A DNA stretch of 64,000 nt, taken from Diadophis punctatus similis (Eukaryota; Chordata; Lepidosauria; Squamata; Dipsadidae). The position numbers were made by a program, and so were the translations under genes. A model generated the notes under the pieces. The model made no database searches and had not been told where the DNA came from. It saw only the letters and a list, made by a program, of their open reading frames with translations. Location: contig JALIGW010000002.1 of assembly GCA_023053685.1 (NCBI GenBank), positions 245,302,177-245,366,176 of the forward strand, written 5' to 3'. Positions 33,401 to 48,916 of the stretch are shown here, in pieces. Each line of letters opens with the position of its first letter. Positions within the stretch are counted from its first letter, which is position 1.

Positions 33401-33674
33401 GTCAAGGACTTCCTGTACTCTGCAAAACATTATATCTACTCCCCACATACTCATAACTCTTTTGTGTAATCGCTCCGGTAAGTTTATAATGCGGCTTTCG
33501 GAGCAAAATATTCTCACACTCCCAACATTTTTTTTCCTCATTGTGTACACTCTGAGGTTCTTTTGCTTCAGTAGGAAAAATAATTGTAAGATTTCCCTTC
33601 TGTCACTGTGTGAAGTTCCTGGTAAACATTGATGTGTTGAAAAAAAGGGCTACCAATGTTGTTCACATCTGAAG

Positions 33675-36999
<3,325 letters not shown>

Positions 37000-37322
37000 G
37001 CTTTCTGGCGGTTGCTGCCTTATGTTGATTTTCCATTAACTGTTGATAGTTGGCTTGCAGGTAAATCTTTGGTTACAATCTTTTATCCTCTGTTAGAAGG
37101 AGAAAGAAGTGAAGAATTATATTTCCTTTTGAGACACACAGAGAATTATGAAATCTTAGCCTTGGCAGGGACCTTGAGGGTCTTCCAGTCTGACCCTCTG
37201 CCCAGGGTAGGGTGCTCAGTACACCTGAGGCAACTTGAGGAAGTCCCTAAATTTGTAAGAGAGATGTCCTCAACGTATGACCATGATTGGGACTGGAACG
37301 TCGCTCCTTCAGTGAAGCAGTG

Positions 37323-37717
37323 TGTCAACTCTGAAACTCTGGATCAAGCCTGCCGCAGCCATCTTCCGTTTCTCTAGTTGCCACACAACTCGGGGAGGGG
37401 CAGAAGAATGGAATACGATCTAGGCAAAACAACCTGCTATCTCGTGGGAACCAAGGTCATTCCCAACAGGTGCCTGCAGGAGAATGGAACTTGTTGCCAG
37501 GAGATGCAAGAACACCTAATTGGTCAATGTGACCTGTGACCCTAGAGGAGGGAGGGGATCTTTAACTGCTTTAATTATACTGAAAGCGTGGGAAACAGCT
37601 AGAGCTGGTTTTAAGTTCATCCGTGCAGAAATGATGTACTCAATAAAGCAGTTCTTTGAGGAAGCCTAAAGTCTCACAGTGCTGAATCCTTTGGGATCAT
37701 TAGTTGGAACCAGGACA
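37323..37717 (+). mobile_element. Solo LTR, unit D, with intact target duplication
   Basis: 395 bases, TGTCAACTCTG to AACCAGGACA, flanked by CAGTG on both sides (37318-37322 and 37718-37722). CAATAAAGCAG near 37642 is the poly(A) signal. Best-preserved member of the three orthologous insertions. Confidence 0.88.
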
Positions 37718-38435
37718 CAGTGGTTAGAGGAGGGATCACGGGATCATTTCACTCCACAACCGCCATCCCACACTCCTGGTTTCAATCATTAAGTGATCTT
37801 GGAGGTCCTTAAGTGGGGGGAGGTGCAGGCAATGGTCGTGGGGGGCATCTCACGACCCACTAAAGTGGGATGCAAAGCTGCATCCACCCCTGGAACCCTG
37901 AGCCCGGCCATGCAAAGCAGCCCTGACTGACAGCAATGCTGGGCTGGGCCTGGGCCTTAGGTGGAGGCCTTTAGCACTCTCAGTCATTTGCCACTGTCTC
38001 CAGGCCTGGCCTTCATCCCAGTGTCACCGCTACCACTGAGAAATGCGGCCTTAATCCCCACATCGGAGACCTTTGCAACCTAGCTCTTTTCCAAGCTTCA
38101 TGTTCCATACAGTTTCCAAGCAACGTGTTCCAAAGTATCTCTTAGGTTCTCCAGGAGCCCTGAAATGAAATGCGGCCTGTGCCTGGGAATCACAAGGCCT
38201 CTCCTGCTCACTTCAGACAACCCCACATTCCTTACCTGGGACTTTGTCTGCTTAATGACACGTGAAATCGCTTAACAACCACAATCAGGAGTACAGTGTT
38301 GCAGTCATCTTACTTAATGACCACTTTGCTCAATGACCAAGACTCCAATTGTGGTCATAAGTCCAGGACAATCTACAGGAATTACCAAAAACTAAGTGAC
38401 CTTCTACCGCTGCACCATAGAGTATTTTAACTTAC
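37718..38435. other. Unit D upstream region with two empty hAT sites
   Basis: Reads GCACTCTCAGTCATTTGCC (37971-37989) and CAGTGTCACCGCTACCACTG (38019-38038) without the two hAT elements carried by units B and F. No gene. Confidence 0.7.
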
Positions 38436-38439
38436 TGCA

Positions 38440-39125
38440 CCTGTGTGTGGTTTGCCAATTGCACAGTGGCAGATAGGACAGCGCTCCAGAGGGTCAACGT
38501 CATTGCCCAGAGGATCATTGGTTGCCCTCCCCCCTCTTTGGAAGAGCTTTATAGCTCCCGCTGCCTTAAGAAAGTTCAAAACATTCTTAAAGATCCATCT
38601 CATCCTGGGCACCCTTTTTTTTTAAACTTTTACCATGTGGCAGACGGTACAGGACAATAAAAACAAGGACAAATAGACTGAAAAACAGCTTCTATCCCAG
38701 AACAGTAACTAGATCCGAGGTGGCGCAGCGGTTAGAGGCAGGTACTGCAGGCCACTTTAGCTGACACTGATCCGCAGGTCAGTGGTTCAAATCTCACCGG
38801 CTCAAGGTTGACTCAGCCTTCCATCCTTCCGAGGTAGGTAAAATGAGGACCCAGATTGTTGGGGGCAATATAAATATACATTGTTTAATGGTGTAAACCG
38901 CTTAGAGAGTGCTTGCACTGTGAGGCGGTATATAAATCTCACAAAATAAATAAATAAAATAAATAGATTGAATGCGATATCAGGAGTTTTCAATTCAATT
39001 GCATAGAATGCGAAGGATGTGTGTTTGAGTTCGTTCTATTTTTATAGTTATGACGTACACTGAAGATGGCATTTAATTTCGTTGTATGAGGTGCAATGAC
39101 AATAAACTAAACTAAACTAAATGGA
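38440..39125 (+). mobile_element. LINE 3' fragment interrupted by a SINE
   Basis: 38445-38640 reads TALQRVNVIAQRIIGCPPPS and LEELYSSRCLKK, the C-terminal block of CR1/L2-group reverse transcriptases. The 3'UTR continues after the SINE (TTTCGTTGTATGAGGTGCAA) and ends in (CTAAA)n. It lies where the 3' half of ZNF unit E should be. Confidence 0.75.
38715..38963 (+). mobile_element. tRNA-derived SINE nested in LINE
   Basis: Begins CGAGGTGGCGCAGCGGTTAG (A box) with B-box-like GTTCAAATCTC, and ends in an (AAATA)n tail. Flanked by TAGAT (38710-38714 and 38964-38968). Confidence 0.85.
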
Positions 39126-39343
39126 ACTAAACTAAACTAAGGCATCGCATAAGCAAAAGAGAAGAAAAAAGAGTTCAGGCTCATGTAAACAACCCATTTC
39201 TGATTCTTATCCCTTTTTCCTGCTTCTTCTCAGTTTTGCACATATGACCTCCATCCCACCATGACTTTTCGATCCCGGCTTCCTCGTGACACTTTTTGTA
39301 TATTTTATAAAAATAAAGTTAAAATGGGGCACGACAGAAAACC
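39126..39343. other. Joint between LINE debris and broken ZNF exon
   Basis: Unrecognised sequence with (ACTAA)n remnants at its left end. It directly abuts the sixth finger of unit E. Confidence 0.45.
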
Positions 39344-39952
39344 TTACTGCATTCTTTGACATTTCCCACATTCGAGGCACTTTTCGTTTTTCTCCCCTGT
39401 GTGTGTTTTCCAATGACTGTGAAGAGATGAACTCTGGGTGAAACATTTTCCACACTCAAAGCACTTGTAAGATTTTATTCCTGCATGAATCTTCTCATGG
39501 GACGAAAGATTTGACTTATGAGAAAAGCTCTTCCCACATTCCCAACACTTGTAAGGTTTCTCCCCTGTGTGAATTCTCTCGTGGTCTCTAAGATGGCCTT
39601 TTTGACGGAAAAATTTCCCACATTCCAGACATTGATAAGGTTTCTCTCCAGTATGGATTTTCTGATGTGTAAGAAGGCTTGACTTTTGACTAAAGCATAA
39701 GTCACATTCCTCACATTCATAGGGTTTTAGTGTTGGGGGGCTTCTGAGATCTTTTGAGTTTTTTCCAGAGAAACATTTCTCACCCTCCAAACCTTGACTG
39801 GATCCACTTCCCACATGGAGCTTCTTGTGGGTCAAAAGGAGGGACCTGCGAGCAAAGGATTCCCCACACTCTGAGCATTCATGGGTTCTTTTGGGCGTTC
39901 TTGGAGGGCTGCTTGTGTCTGATGGGGGATCCAAGAGCTTCCCACCCTCCAT
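39344..39952 (-). pseudogene. C2H2 zinc-finger gene, unit E, 3' half lost (202 aa)
   Basis: Starts [12 protein letters not shown] at 39952 in the usual Kozak context; exon start about 40040 after a CTTGCAG acceptor. Five whole fingers follow (one isolated, four linked), and the sixth is cut after CLECGKC, where unrelated sequence gives QRMQ and a stop. Units A-C have 12-14 fingers, so more than half is gone. Sequence up to the break is undamaged, so a short protein could be made, but it also lacks the family's 3'UTR and poly(A) signal. The promoter at 40.6 kb is only about 0.6 kb upstream; the KRAB-like exon is absent between them. Confidence 0.8.
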
Positions 39953-40040
39953 GCTTTCCCTTGGCTGCTGCCTTGGGCTGAATTTCTACTATCTCTTGTT
40001 AGTTGTTCTTGAAGGTAAATCTTTGGTCACAGCTGTTTTC

Positions 40041-40605
40041 CTGCAAGAGGGACAAAAAAGATGAGAACATTATTTCCTTTCGAGAAACACAGAAAATCAG
40101 AAATGAAAAGGGCTGCTCTTTTCTGCTCTTTTTGGAGGCTGAAAGGCCACAAAGATTCCAGTTAGGAGTCTCAAAATTTATTTACAATTATTTAAGTGAG
40201 CCTTCTGGCCATCAGCTTGTTCCAGCAGCTCCTCACAAGACCCCCCTCAAAACTTCATTTTCTTCTTTGAAAAACATCCAGCAAGGAGGAGCTCCCACAT
40301 CACAGCCTCTTCTGGGCAAAACAAGGAAAATTTAAAGCTTAGAAATTCTACCCATCTTTTTAAAGCAGAAACAAAGAAAAGATTAACATAAAAAGAAAGG
40401 ATTTTATTTTTGGCCTTTCAGACAGAGCTCAAAGAAAGGGGATCTCTTTTGTGGGTTAAGAAAAAAACGAGCTCAATTCAACTAATTTAAACTTCTTTCC
40501 TTTCCCCCAAAACCTCCCCTCCCCGTTGCAAAGAGGTCAGTGAGTGTTAATAACACATTACAAATCGCAGGAAATGTTTTAAAGCACAATTTAATGTCTT
40601 TTTTT
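40041..40605 (-). other. Shortened intron of unit E
   Basis: At about 40100 the sequence passes from the ZNF-exon flank directly into the promoter-proximal intron block (GGCTGCTCTTTTCTGC), skipping the KRAB exon and several kilobases found in unit B. Deletion joint. Confidence 0.55.
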
Positions 40606-40609
40606 CAAA

Positions 40610-41035
40610 TGTACTTGAGGGATTCGCATCCTCAGAGACCTCGTGCTCTGACGGAACTAGCTCTGCAGCCCCCCTGGAGGGAAGGGAGGGATCTGCTCCC
40701 TGCAGCCAACGCCAGAGCCGGATCTCCCCGAGGAAAACCCGGGAAGCCGAAGAGCGGGATCCGCAGCTCCCGTCCTCCTGGCGGGGGGAAGATCTCCTGG
40801 CAGGAGGGGCGGCCTGGAGGACGGAGGGAGAGCAGCCTTACCTGCCCCGAGTGGGATCCAGAAGCCTCTCCCGAGGGATCCAGCGCTGATCCTCACCAGG
40901 CGAAGGAAAGCAGAATTCCAGCCACTGGGACCCGAGGGGTGGGGGCTTCCGGCTTCCTCTCGGGCTCCGCCTACTCCTTGAGGCCCCGCCTCTTCCCCCT
41001 CCCGCTTTCAGCTAGGACCACGTGCTCCGAAACCC
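40610..41035 (-). promoter_or_regulatory. GC-rich promoter and first exon, copy 5 (unit E)
   Basis: Well preserved: E-box CACGTG at 41020-41025, GC box near 40985, and donor GGGGCAG|GTAAGG with last exon base 40842. Very like copy 1. Confidence 0.6.
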
Positions 41036-42595
41036 TTTGTGTGTCTTTCTGATTGTGTCTTTCTGTGTGTGTGTATCTGTGTGGGTGCTGGAAGCTGAAG
41101 CTCTGCAGATGCCCTGAAAGAGTTGCGCAAAAAGGCCCCGTAAGAGTTGGAGGGTCCTTGGGGCTCCCTGAGGTTGGTGGTTGGTTGCTGCCCTGATGAT
41201 GTTACCTAGTTTGGGTAATGAGACGTCTCTGGGGAAACCCCGAAGCTCAGAGACCACCAAGGACCCCCCATTTCCACTCTGAGCTATTCTCCCTGGTTGA
41301 TTTTAAGGGATTCTGGCGTTTCTGGAGCTGGAGAAGAGGGGGGGGGGAATCCAGACCCAGAGGAAGAGGAGCTCCGAGGGGAGCTCCATCCCCCCTCCAG
41401 GTAGGGGCACCTCATCCCTTGTGCTACAGTGGGATCCACTTCTGGGGAACCTGGTGTCCAGACCAAGAGGCTCACAGTTGACCTTCCGTGTATCCCAGGA
41501 CTGGATCTTCTTCCCAAAGAGCCTTAAATCCACAAAGAGAAAGAGCCTCCATCAGACTGGAGGAGCATCTGGATACCAGGCGCCTCTGGGGAACCAGGTG
41601 TCCGGATCAAGGGGATCACAGGGGGCGGGAAGATTGCAGAAGCCCCCCTGAAGTAGCCAATAGGAGTCGGGCAGATCCCAGCTTCTGAGCACATCAGCAA
41701 CTATGTCACAAAGTACATTTCTATGGGAACAAGAGGGAAGAGACCACTTCCCAAGTAAAACAGCTAGGAAAACATTATCTTGGGTAGGGATGGGAAGGAG
41801 ATGCCATTTCATGGAGGACGGAGGAGGAGGAGAGAATTAACCAGGATTAGAGGAAAGGGATGAGTTAAGGTGGGTCTCATTTAGTGAAGCCAATGAATCC
41901 CACAAAACTATTTGAAGTGATGTCTCTATGGAAAATTCAGTAATTGGTTCCAGATTGGCAGAAATAAGCAAGAAGAATATTTAATGTAACATGGTATATG
42001 AATAATGATGAAATATTACAGTAAGAGAATAACAAGAATATCCATAAAGTAACTTAAATACAATCTAAATTAACAGGTTAAGAGAATTGGAAGGGACCTT
42101 GTAGGTTGTCTAGTCCACCCCACCCACCCAAGCAGGAGATGCTACACTATTTCTGACAGGTCAAATTAAAAAGATGACAAGCTTTATTTAATAACAACAT
42201 GCCAGGGACCTTTTTTCTCTCTTTACCACAATTATGTCCTTTTCTGTTTTTTTGAAAGGATTCCAGGATAAAACCTTTTCTATGCTACAAGGACTTCTAG
42301 GGCTCCTCTCTGAGGGGACTCACAAATGCAGGACAACAATTGTCTCATTTCAAGCAACAGATTTTCCACACACCAAGCTCTGATGGGGTTTCTCACCTGG
42401 AAAGAGTGTACAGCCATCCGACCACCTGGAGGGTTTCTGGAGGGCATTTTTACCTGCAGACCCAGGTAGACAGTCCAGAAAAATATTTCACACACACCAA
42501 ACGCACAATTTCTTTTTCTTGTGTGTATCCTTTGGGGTCTCCAGAGGTCTCAGTGAAGTCAGTATTTTGCAATATTCCAAATATTTATACAAAAC
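41036..42595. other. Promoter-upstream duplicon
   Basis: Paralogue of 1450-2700 and 7930-9350, including the GATGTTACCTAGTTTGGG stretch at about 41197-41270, a CR1-like fragment at 42085-42160 and decayed fingers on the minus strand at 42300-42500. Confidence 0.55.
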
Positions 42596-42599
42596 AGAA

Positions 42600-42880
42600 T
42601 AAGAGTAGAGTAGGAGTAGAATAGAATAGAATGGAATGGAAGAATAGAATAGCAATAGAATAGCAATAAGAATAGAATAGAATAGAAATAATAGAATAGA
42701 ATAGAATAGAATAGAATAGAATAGAATAGGAATAAGAATAGAATAGAATAGAATAGAATAGAATAGAATAGAATAGAATAGAATAGAATAGAATAGAATA
42801 GAATAGAATAGAATAGAATAGAATTATTTATTGGCCAAGTGTGATTGGACACAGAAGGAATTTGTCTTGGGTGACCCACT
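42600..42880 (-). repeat. L3 LINE 3' stub with expanded (AATAG)n tail
   Basis: About 220 bases of AATAG-type units with GAATAAG variants, ending at TATTTATTGGCCAAGTGTG. Long allele of the 30484 insertion. Confidence 0.85.
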
Positions 42881-43329
42881 TTTGCAAATGCTACAAGATT
42901 TATCAAGATTTCATTACAAGTATGGTAGTTCTCAACTTATGGCAAACATTGATGGCATATAAAAGAATTCTGGCCATTGTAAAATGTCCCCCCCCCCACG
43001 TTATGTGACCACATTATGAGCTCTTGGCAATTGGCTGGCTTTTGCGATCAGATTTGCTTTATATTTAGGATTCCTTTTTGCTTAAAATGCCATAAAATGT
43101 GATTCTGGGTGCCAGAACGTTCAGCTGTATAAACCTGTGACCTGGAATCTCTTCCTAATTGTGATTGGAAGTCGAGGACTAGCTGTGCTCTGCAAAAAAT
43201 GATCTGCATTCCTCAACAATCGTAACTTTTTTCTTTTCTTTTTCACTCAGCTAAGTTACTAGTCCTCCTTCTTTATGCACTTTTGCTTGATTATGGATTC
43301 TCCTATTGTATTTAAGGTGACTTGACTAG

Positions 43330-43695
43330 GAAAAACATTTTCCCCACACCAAAACAATTGTATGATTCCTCTATTGTCACTGTGTGAAGTTCCTGGTGAA
43401 CATTAAGATGTGACTTTTGAAAAAAAGGGTCCCCAACATTGTTCAGGACTGAAGATATTTCTCTCTGCTATGGACCTTCTGATGGATTTTTAGCTTTGAT
43501 TTACAATGAAAAGCTTTCTCTCACTCTGCACACTTGGAAAGGCACTTCCCTGTGCGATTTCGGGTGTGCCTGCGAAATGCTGAATGGTGGGTGGAACATT
43601 TCTCACAATCTGAACGTTTATATGGTTTCTCTCCATTGTGGATTTGCTGATGTATCACAAGAGTACTTTTTTCAGAAAAACATTTATTGCACTCA
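43330..43695 (-). pseudogene. 3' remnant of second ZNF type, copy 3
   Basis: Same broken finger order and the same left and right limits as copies at 10080 and 31050. Confidence 0.55.
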
Positions 43696-44855
43696 GCCAA
43701 AGAATGAGTTCAGCAGTTCTTCTTTGCTGCCTGTAACTTCTTTGCCCTCTTCTCTCTTTAGTGGACTGACTATTGCCTTCATTTTGGGCACTCCCAATTC
43801 TGAAATTTGAGGAGAATCGGGGGGGGGGACACCCAGGCTCACCCCTGAAGTCAATCCATGCCTCCAGATCATCCGAACTGGCTCTGCAGGACCCTTGCTC
43901 AAAACAGGACCTCGGCCAGCCCACAGCAGGCTCCCATGCTGAAAGGGTGGCAGCATCAGGATTTGAACTCAGGACCAGCTGGCTCCCCAAGAGGAACTTT
44001 CGCCTCCCATTGCTCAACTGAGGTCCTGGCGCTGCTGCACCAGGAAGCAACTTCTGGAGGGAGGGTCTCTCCCACAGGCCCAGCTGAGCGTCCTGGGTGC
44101 TGAAGGGGCGTCTCTCCTGTGTGGGGTCTGGGGGGGGGGCGTCTCCTGGGGGCTCCTTCGCTCTGGGCTCTTGGGGGGGAAGAAGGTTTCATCTCTCCAG
44201 GAGCTGCTGCTCGGACGGGAACTTGTGAATTTAACCAGGGCAGCAAATGAGGGCAAAAACAGGGGTGCAGGGAGGAGTTTCCGGGGACCCCAGCCTTTCA
44301 GCCACTCTCTGCCCCCCCCCCTTGGCTAACTTCTAAAAAAGGCATCAGACCGGCCACTGCTGGGGTCTTCCTCCCCCCCCCAACTGAGTCGGAAGGAGCC
44401 TCAAAACTCTGACTTCAATTCCCAGAGGTGCATTTTCCCCACCTCAAAAAGGCAAACTGGACTTTCTTCGGTATTTTTCTCCCCTTGAAAACTTTTCTCT
44501 TCTCATCTAAGAAGCTTCTTCAGTTCTGACTGACTGGGAGGGGGGAATGGGAGGACAAACCCATCAGGAGGAGACGTCCATCTGCATCTAAAATGACATG
44601 GCTGGCTCTTTCGAGGACAGCCACCTCCACCTTCTGGACAGAGAGGAGCCCTGGATGGAAAGAGGGGCCAAAGCGGCCATCTTGGCCAAAATGAGCAGCC
44701 CTCCCACAACAGAGGGGGGTGGAAAGGACCCCCCAACCTCCTGTCTACAACAGGGTCCTTTCAGCAGCCTCAGGGAGGCTCCACACCCCTTTGCACCCTG
44801 ATTCAGCACCAAATGACTGTGAGGAATATCCATCTTTCCATCCTCCACCGCTCAG
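43696..44855. other. GC-rich duplicon, no gene
   Basis: Matches 10476-11100 and then, after TTCTTCAGTTCTGACTGACTG (44517-44537), 55720-55830. Open frames are not shared between copies. Confidence 0.5.
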
Positions 44856-44858
44856 TCA

Positions 44859-45103
44859 ATAGCACTTAGCAATAGCACTTAGACTTATATACCGCTTCAC
44901 AGTGCTTTACAGCCCTCTCTAAGCGGTTTACAGAGTTCAGCATATTACCCCCAACAATCTGGGTCCTCATTTTTCCTACCTCGGAAGGATGGAAGGCTGA
45001 GTCAACCTTGAGCCGGTGAGATTTGAACAGCTGAACAGCTGAACTAGCAGTCAGCTGAAGTAGCCTGCAGTGCTGCATTTAACCACTGCGCCACCTCGGC
45101 TCT
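44859..45103 (-). mobile_element. tRNA-derived SINE in ZNF 3' flank
   Basis: Minus-strand A box GCGCAGTGGTTAAATGC and B-box-like GTTCAAATCTC. Flanking duplication AGTCA (44854-44858 and 45104-45108). The paralogues at 12947 and 15527 have the uninterrupted CTCAGTCAGAACTGG. Confidence 0.88.
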
Positions 45104-45108
45104 AGTCA

Positions 45109-46120
45109 GAACTGGAGAAGCTTCTGGGGTGAGAATGGAAACGTATTCAAAGGAAGAAACCCAAGAAAGTCCAGATCCCTTTTGGAAAAGCATCTTAGGG
45201 ACAACCATGACCTGGAGGATGGAGGCTCTCCATAGAGACCCCTGACTCCACTTTGCCATTTAGAAATCTCGGCAGACCCAGCCTGGACTCAAGGGGGCCT
45301 TAAATGACCTTAAGTCCATCCCTCCAGGCACACAGAGAAAGGGAGGTTCAAGTTGAGAATCATGGGGGGGGGGGGGGAGAAAAGAGAGTCCACACTGTCC
45401 TCCGGTCCTGGCATGAAGAAGCCCCCCTGAACACCCCCCTGAAGCTGCAATCCCCAAGACTGAAAATCTTTCACTCTCTGCTTCTACTGGAGGGGGGGTC
45501 TGAGTTGTCCTTCCAAACTCTGAGTTGTCACCAAACCCTTTAGTGGAGGGTGCTGGGGCCCCTCCCTTTGTGATGTTCTTGGGGGGCTACAGGGGGTGTA
45601 TTTGGGGAGGACAGAAAAAAGGCCTTCAAAGTGGGGATGGAGATTGGCGGGGAGAAGGAAAGTTTGGGGTATCCAGGGAAGGTGGGAGTCAAAGGGCTGG
45701 GGGAGCCCAGTAGGTATCCCTATTGTGACCCCCTCCTCAGATTCCCCCCCCAAAGGAAGAGGGCTAGAGAAGCATGGATATCACTTTCTTTGCAGCTCAG
45801 AGAGTTCCTGGGGGTTTCTTCATATCTCCCCCATTTCCAGCCGTTTTTGGGGGGGTGGCAAAGAGACCACACTGAGATCCAACATTCCCTCCAAAGCGTT
45901 AGGCAGACTGTTGGACCAGTTGAGTGCCTGCCTGCCTTTTTCCACCCTGGAAAGATGGAGGTGGTCCATCAGGAAGTGCCTCCCCCTCATTTTCCTCCCC
46001 CTTCCCTCACCTCACCAAGAGTGGATCCTGCTGGGACTGACAATTCCCCATCTCTCCTCTAGGGGGCATCAGTAGCCTCAACAGATTTCCTGCCCCTTCT
46101 CTGAGAACTGTGGCTCCACC
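45109..46120. other. ZNF 3'-flank duplicon
   Basis: Paralogue of 12955-13700 and 15535-16440. No gene. Confidence 0.5.
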
Positions 46121-46128
46121 GCCTAGCA

Positions 46129-46544
46129 CAGTGATAGCAAACCTTTTTTGGTTTGCGTGCCAAAAGGGTGTGTGTGCACGCGCTAGCGCACGCCCACGCG
46201 CCCACACCCATTCCCGCTGCCCCCTGCGCATGCGCACCCCCACCCCACCCCCGCGCAAAGACCTTATCGAAGCCTGGGACAGTGAAAAACAGCAAAACGG
46301 GCAAACCGGAAGTTCGGAAAAACGCACTTCCGGTTTGTCCGTTGGGCTGTTTTTTGCACTCCGAGGCTTCAGGAAGCTTCCCTGAACCCTCCGGAGTGCT
46401 AAAAACAGCCCAACGGCAAACCAGAAGTGCATTTTTCCAAACTTCCGGTTTGCCCATGGAGCTGACAGGGCAACGCCTCACGTGCCCTCTAATATGGCTC
46501 CACGTGCCACCTGTGGCACGCGTGCCATAGGTTCGCCATCACTG
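46129..46544. mobile_element. hAT-type non-autonomous element with internal hairpins
   Basis: Ends CAGTGATAGCAAACC and GGTTCGCCATCACTG pair as inverted repeats; exact 8-bp duplication GCCTAGCA at 46121-46128 and 46545-46552. The interior carries CAAACCGGAAGT repeated in inverted order and a CACGCGTGCC box near each end. The paralogous 3' flanks (for example 16466) are uninterrupted. Confidence 0.92.
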
Positions 46545-46760
46545 GCCTAGCAGCTGCTGGGAACTATGGGCCCTGGACTCCGTGATGGCTTTCCTCCTCC
46601 TTCCCGCAGCCCATTTCCTGATCCAGGGGAGGTCCGAGAGCCACTTCCTCAACCCACTTTGGCTGCACAGTATGGGACAATCTGAACTGCCATCTTGTCT
46701 GTTTTGAGCCACCCAGTTCATCTCCTGAAAAAGGCCCTCTTGATTATTTTGAACAATACT

Positions 46761-46766
46761 TTTATT
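46761..46766 (-). terminator. Polyadenylation signal of ZNF unit C
   Basis: AATAAA on the minus strand in the conserved unit 3' end context, about 700 bases past the stop. Confidence 0.65.
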
Positions 46767-47482
46767 AAGGATTATATGCAAAGAAAGATAGTACAAATAT
46801 TTCTGTATGAATATATGAAAAAGACAATGAGAAGAAGGAGAAAAATTCCTTCCAAAAAATATAATAGGAAAAAGAAAACTTTCCCTCTTCATCCTCAGAC
46901 AGAAGATTCAACATCAAAACTTTTATCACTAAATAAACTACCAGATTCATTCCACCCTTCACCCCATTTTCTCCTCTCTAAGGTTTCAGCTCTCATTTAT
47001 CAACGCAATCTAGTAAAAATTAAGAGGAATACCTGGTTCCTTGACTTACGACTGAAGGAACTTGTGACCAGAAATCCATTCCAAGTTGTGGTCATAGGTC
47101 AAGGACTTCCTGTACTCTACAAAGCATTATATCAACTCCCCACATACTTATAACTCTTTTGTATAATCACTCTGGTAAATTACTAATACGATTTTGCGAG
47201 CAAAATATTCTCACTCCCAACATTTACACCCTTTTGCCTCATTGTGTACTCTCTGAGGTTCCTTTGCTTCAGTAGGAAACACATTTTACTCACACAAAAT
47301 AATTGTAGGATTTCCCTTCTGTCACTGTGTGAAGTTCCTGGTAAACATTAAGATGTGTTGAAAAAAAGAGCTCCCAACTTTGTTCACAGCTGAAGAGATT
47401 TATCTCTGCTATGGACTTTCTGGTGCTTTTTCAGCTTTGATTTACTATGAAAAGGTTTCTACCACTCTGCACACTTGTGAGG
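46767..47482 (-). other. 3'UTR of unit C with one orphaned finger
   Basis: The first 33 codons past the unit C stop stay open and hold the family's terminal finger, ending in TGA at 47384. The rest matches 3172-3792. Confidence 0.6.
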
Positions 47483-48796
47483 CTACTCTCCTGCGTGACT
47501 TCTGGTGTGCCTGCGAAGTGTTGAAGGACGGGCAAAACATTTTCCACACTCCAGACATTTATACGGTTTTTCTCCAGTGTGGATTCGCTGATGCCTCACA
47601 AGATTACCTTTCAGGGAAAAACATTTATCGCACTCTGAGCATTTGTAAGGTTTCTCTCCTGTATGGATTCGGCTGTGATCTCTAAGGTTAGATGACTGAG
47701 TAAATGCTCTCCCACAGTCTAAACATTTGTAGTTTTTTCCCTCTGTGTGAATTTTCACATGACTTTTAAGGGCTGATGTGGTACTATAAAAGCTTCCATA
47801 TTCATTGCATTGATGCTTCTCCCTTGTGTGTGTTTTACGGTGGTTGCAAAGGCCTGTTTTGTCTGCAAAGTATTTATCACATTCTACGCATCTGTATGGC
47901 TTCTCTCCTGTGTGGAGCCTCTGATGCCTCCCAAGGTTGTGTTTTTGGGAGAAGCATTTCCCACACTCCCCACATTTGTAGGGTTTCTCCCCCGTGTGGA
48001 TTCTCTGATGAATCTGAAGATCGGATGGTGAAATAAAACTTTTCCCACACTCCCCACATTTATGGGGTAGGTCCCCTTTGTGCCACTTCTGGTGTCTCTG
48101 AAGTTCATCAGAATACAAAAATCGTTTCCCACATTCTGGGCATTCATAGGGTCTCTCTCCAGCGTGATGCCTCTGATGTACCACCAGGGCTGATTTCGAT
48201 ATAAAACATTTCCCACATTCGAGGCACTTTTCGTTTTTCTCCCCTGTGTGTGTTTTCCAATGTCTCCGCAGACCTGAACTCCGGTTGAAAGATTTTCCAC
48301 ACTCAAAGCATTTGTAAGACTTTATTCCTGCATGGATCTTCTCATGCATCCAAAGACCTGCATTCTGAGAAAAGCTCTTCCCACATTCCCAACACTTGTA
48401 AGGTTTCTCCCCTGTGTGAATTCTCTCGTGGATTCTGAGTGTGCATTTTCTATGGAAAAAATTCCCACATTCCAGACATTGATAAGGTTTCTCTCCAGTG
48501 TGGATTTTCTGATGTCTAAGAAGGTGTGACTTTTGACCAAAGCATAAGCCACATTCCTCACATTTATAGGGTTTTAATCTGGGGGGCCTTCTGAGATCTT
48601 TGGTGTGTTTTCCAGAAAATACCTCACCCTCCAAAGCTTTACTGGATCCACTTCCCACATGGTCCTTCCTGTGGGTCAAAAGGAGGGACCTGCGAGCAAA
48701 GGATTCCCCACACTCTGAGCATTCATGGGTTCTTTTGGGCGTTCTTGGAGGGCTGCTTGTGTCTGATGGGGGATCCAAGAGTTTCCCACCCTCCAT
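47483..48796 (-). CDS. C2H2 zinc-finger protein, unit C (437 aa)
   Basis: Terminal exon beginning about 48883 after a CACCAGCAG acceptor. Here the frame is open from the acceptor to the [12 protein letters not shown] start (48796), so an upstream coding exon could in principle be joined; in other units that lead-in is closed. Fourteen fingers: one isolated, a spacer, then 13 linked. Finger 11 has lost its second cysteine (HQCNEYGSF), leaving 13 intact. A TAG (47483-47485) replaces the Trp codon after the last linker and removes the terminal finger; unit D has the same change. Finger text is the most divergent of the family, mainly at DNA-contact positions. The nearest promoter is at 50.2 kb; no KRAB-like exon lies between. 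Confidence 0.86.
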   Translation of the reverse strand: MEGGKLLDPPSDTSSPPRTPKRTHECSECGESFARRSLLLTHRKDHVGSGSSKALEGEVFSGKHTKDLRRPPRLKPYKCEECGLCFGQKSHLLRHQKIHTGEKPYQCLECGNFFHRKCTLRIHERIHTGEKPYKCWECGKSFSQNAGLWMHEKIHAGIKSYKCFECGKSFNRSSGLRRHWKTHTGEKNEKCLECGKCFISKSALVVHQRHHAGERPYECPECGKRFLYSDELQRHQKWHKGDLPHKCGECGKSFISPSDLQIHQRIHTGEKPYKCGECGKCFSQKHNLGRHQRLHTGEKPYRCVECDKYFADKTGLCNHRKTHTREKHQCNEYGSFYSTTSALKSHVKIHTEGKNYKCLDCGRAFTQSSNLRDHSRIHTGEKPYKCSECDKCFSLKGNLVRHQRIHTGEKPYKCLECGKCFARPSTLRRHTRSHAGE

Positions 48797-48916
48797 GCTT
48801 TCCCTTGGCTGCTGCCTTGGGCTGAATTTGTACCGTCTCTTGTTAGTTGTCTTGAAGGTAAATCTTTGGTCACAGCTGTTTTCCTGCTGGTGGAACAAGA
48901 AAGAAGATGAGAACAT

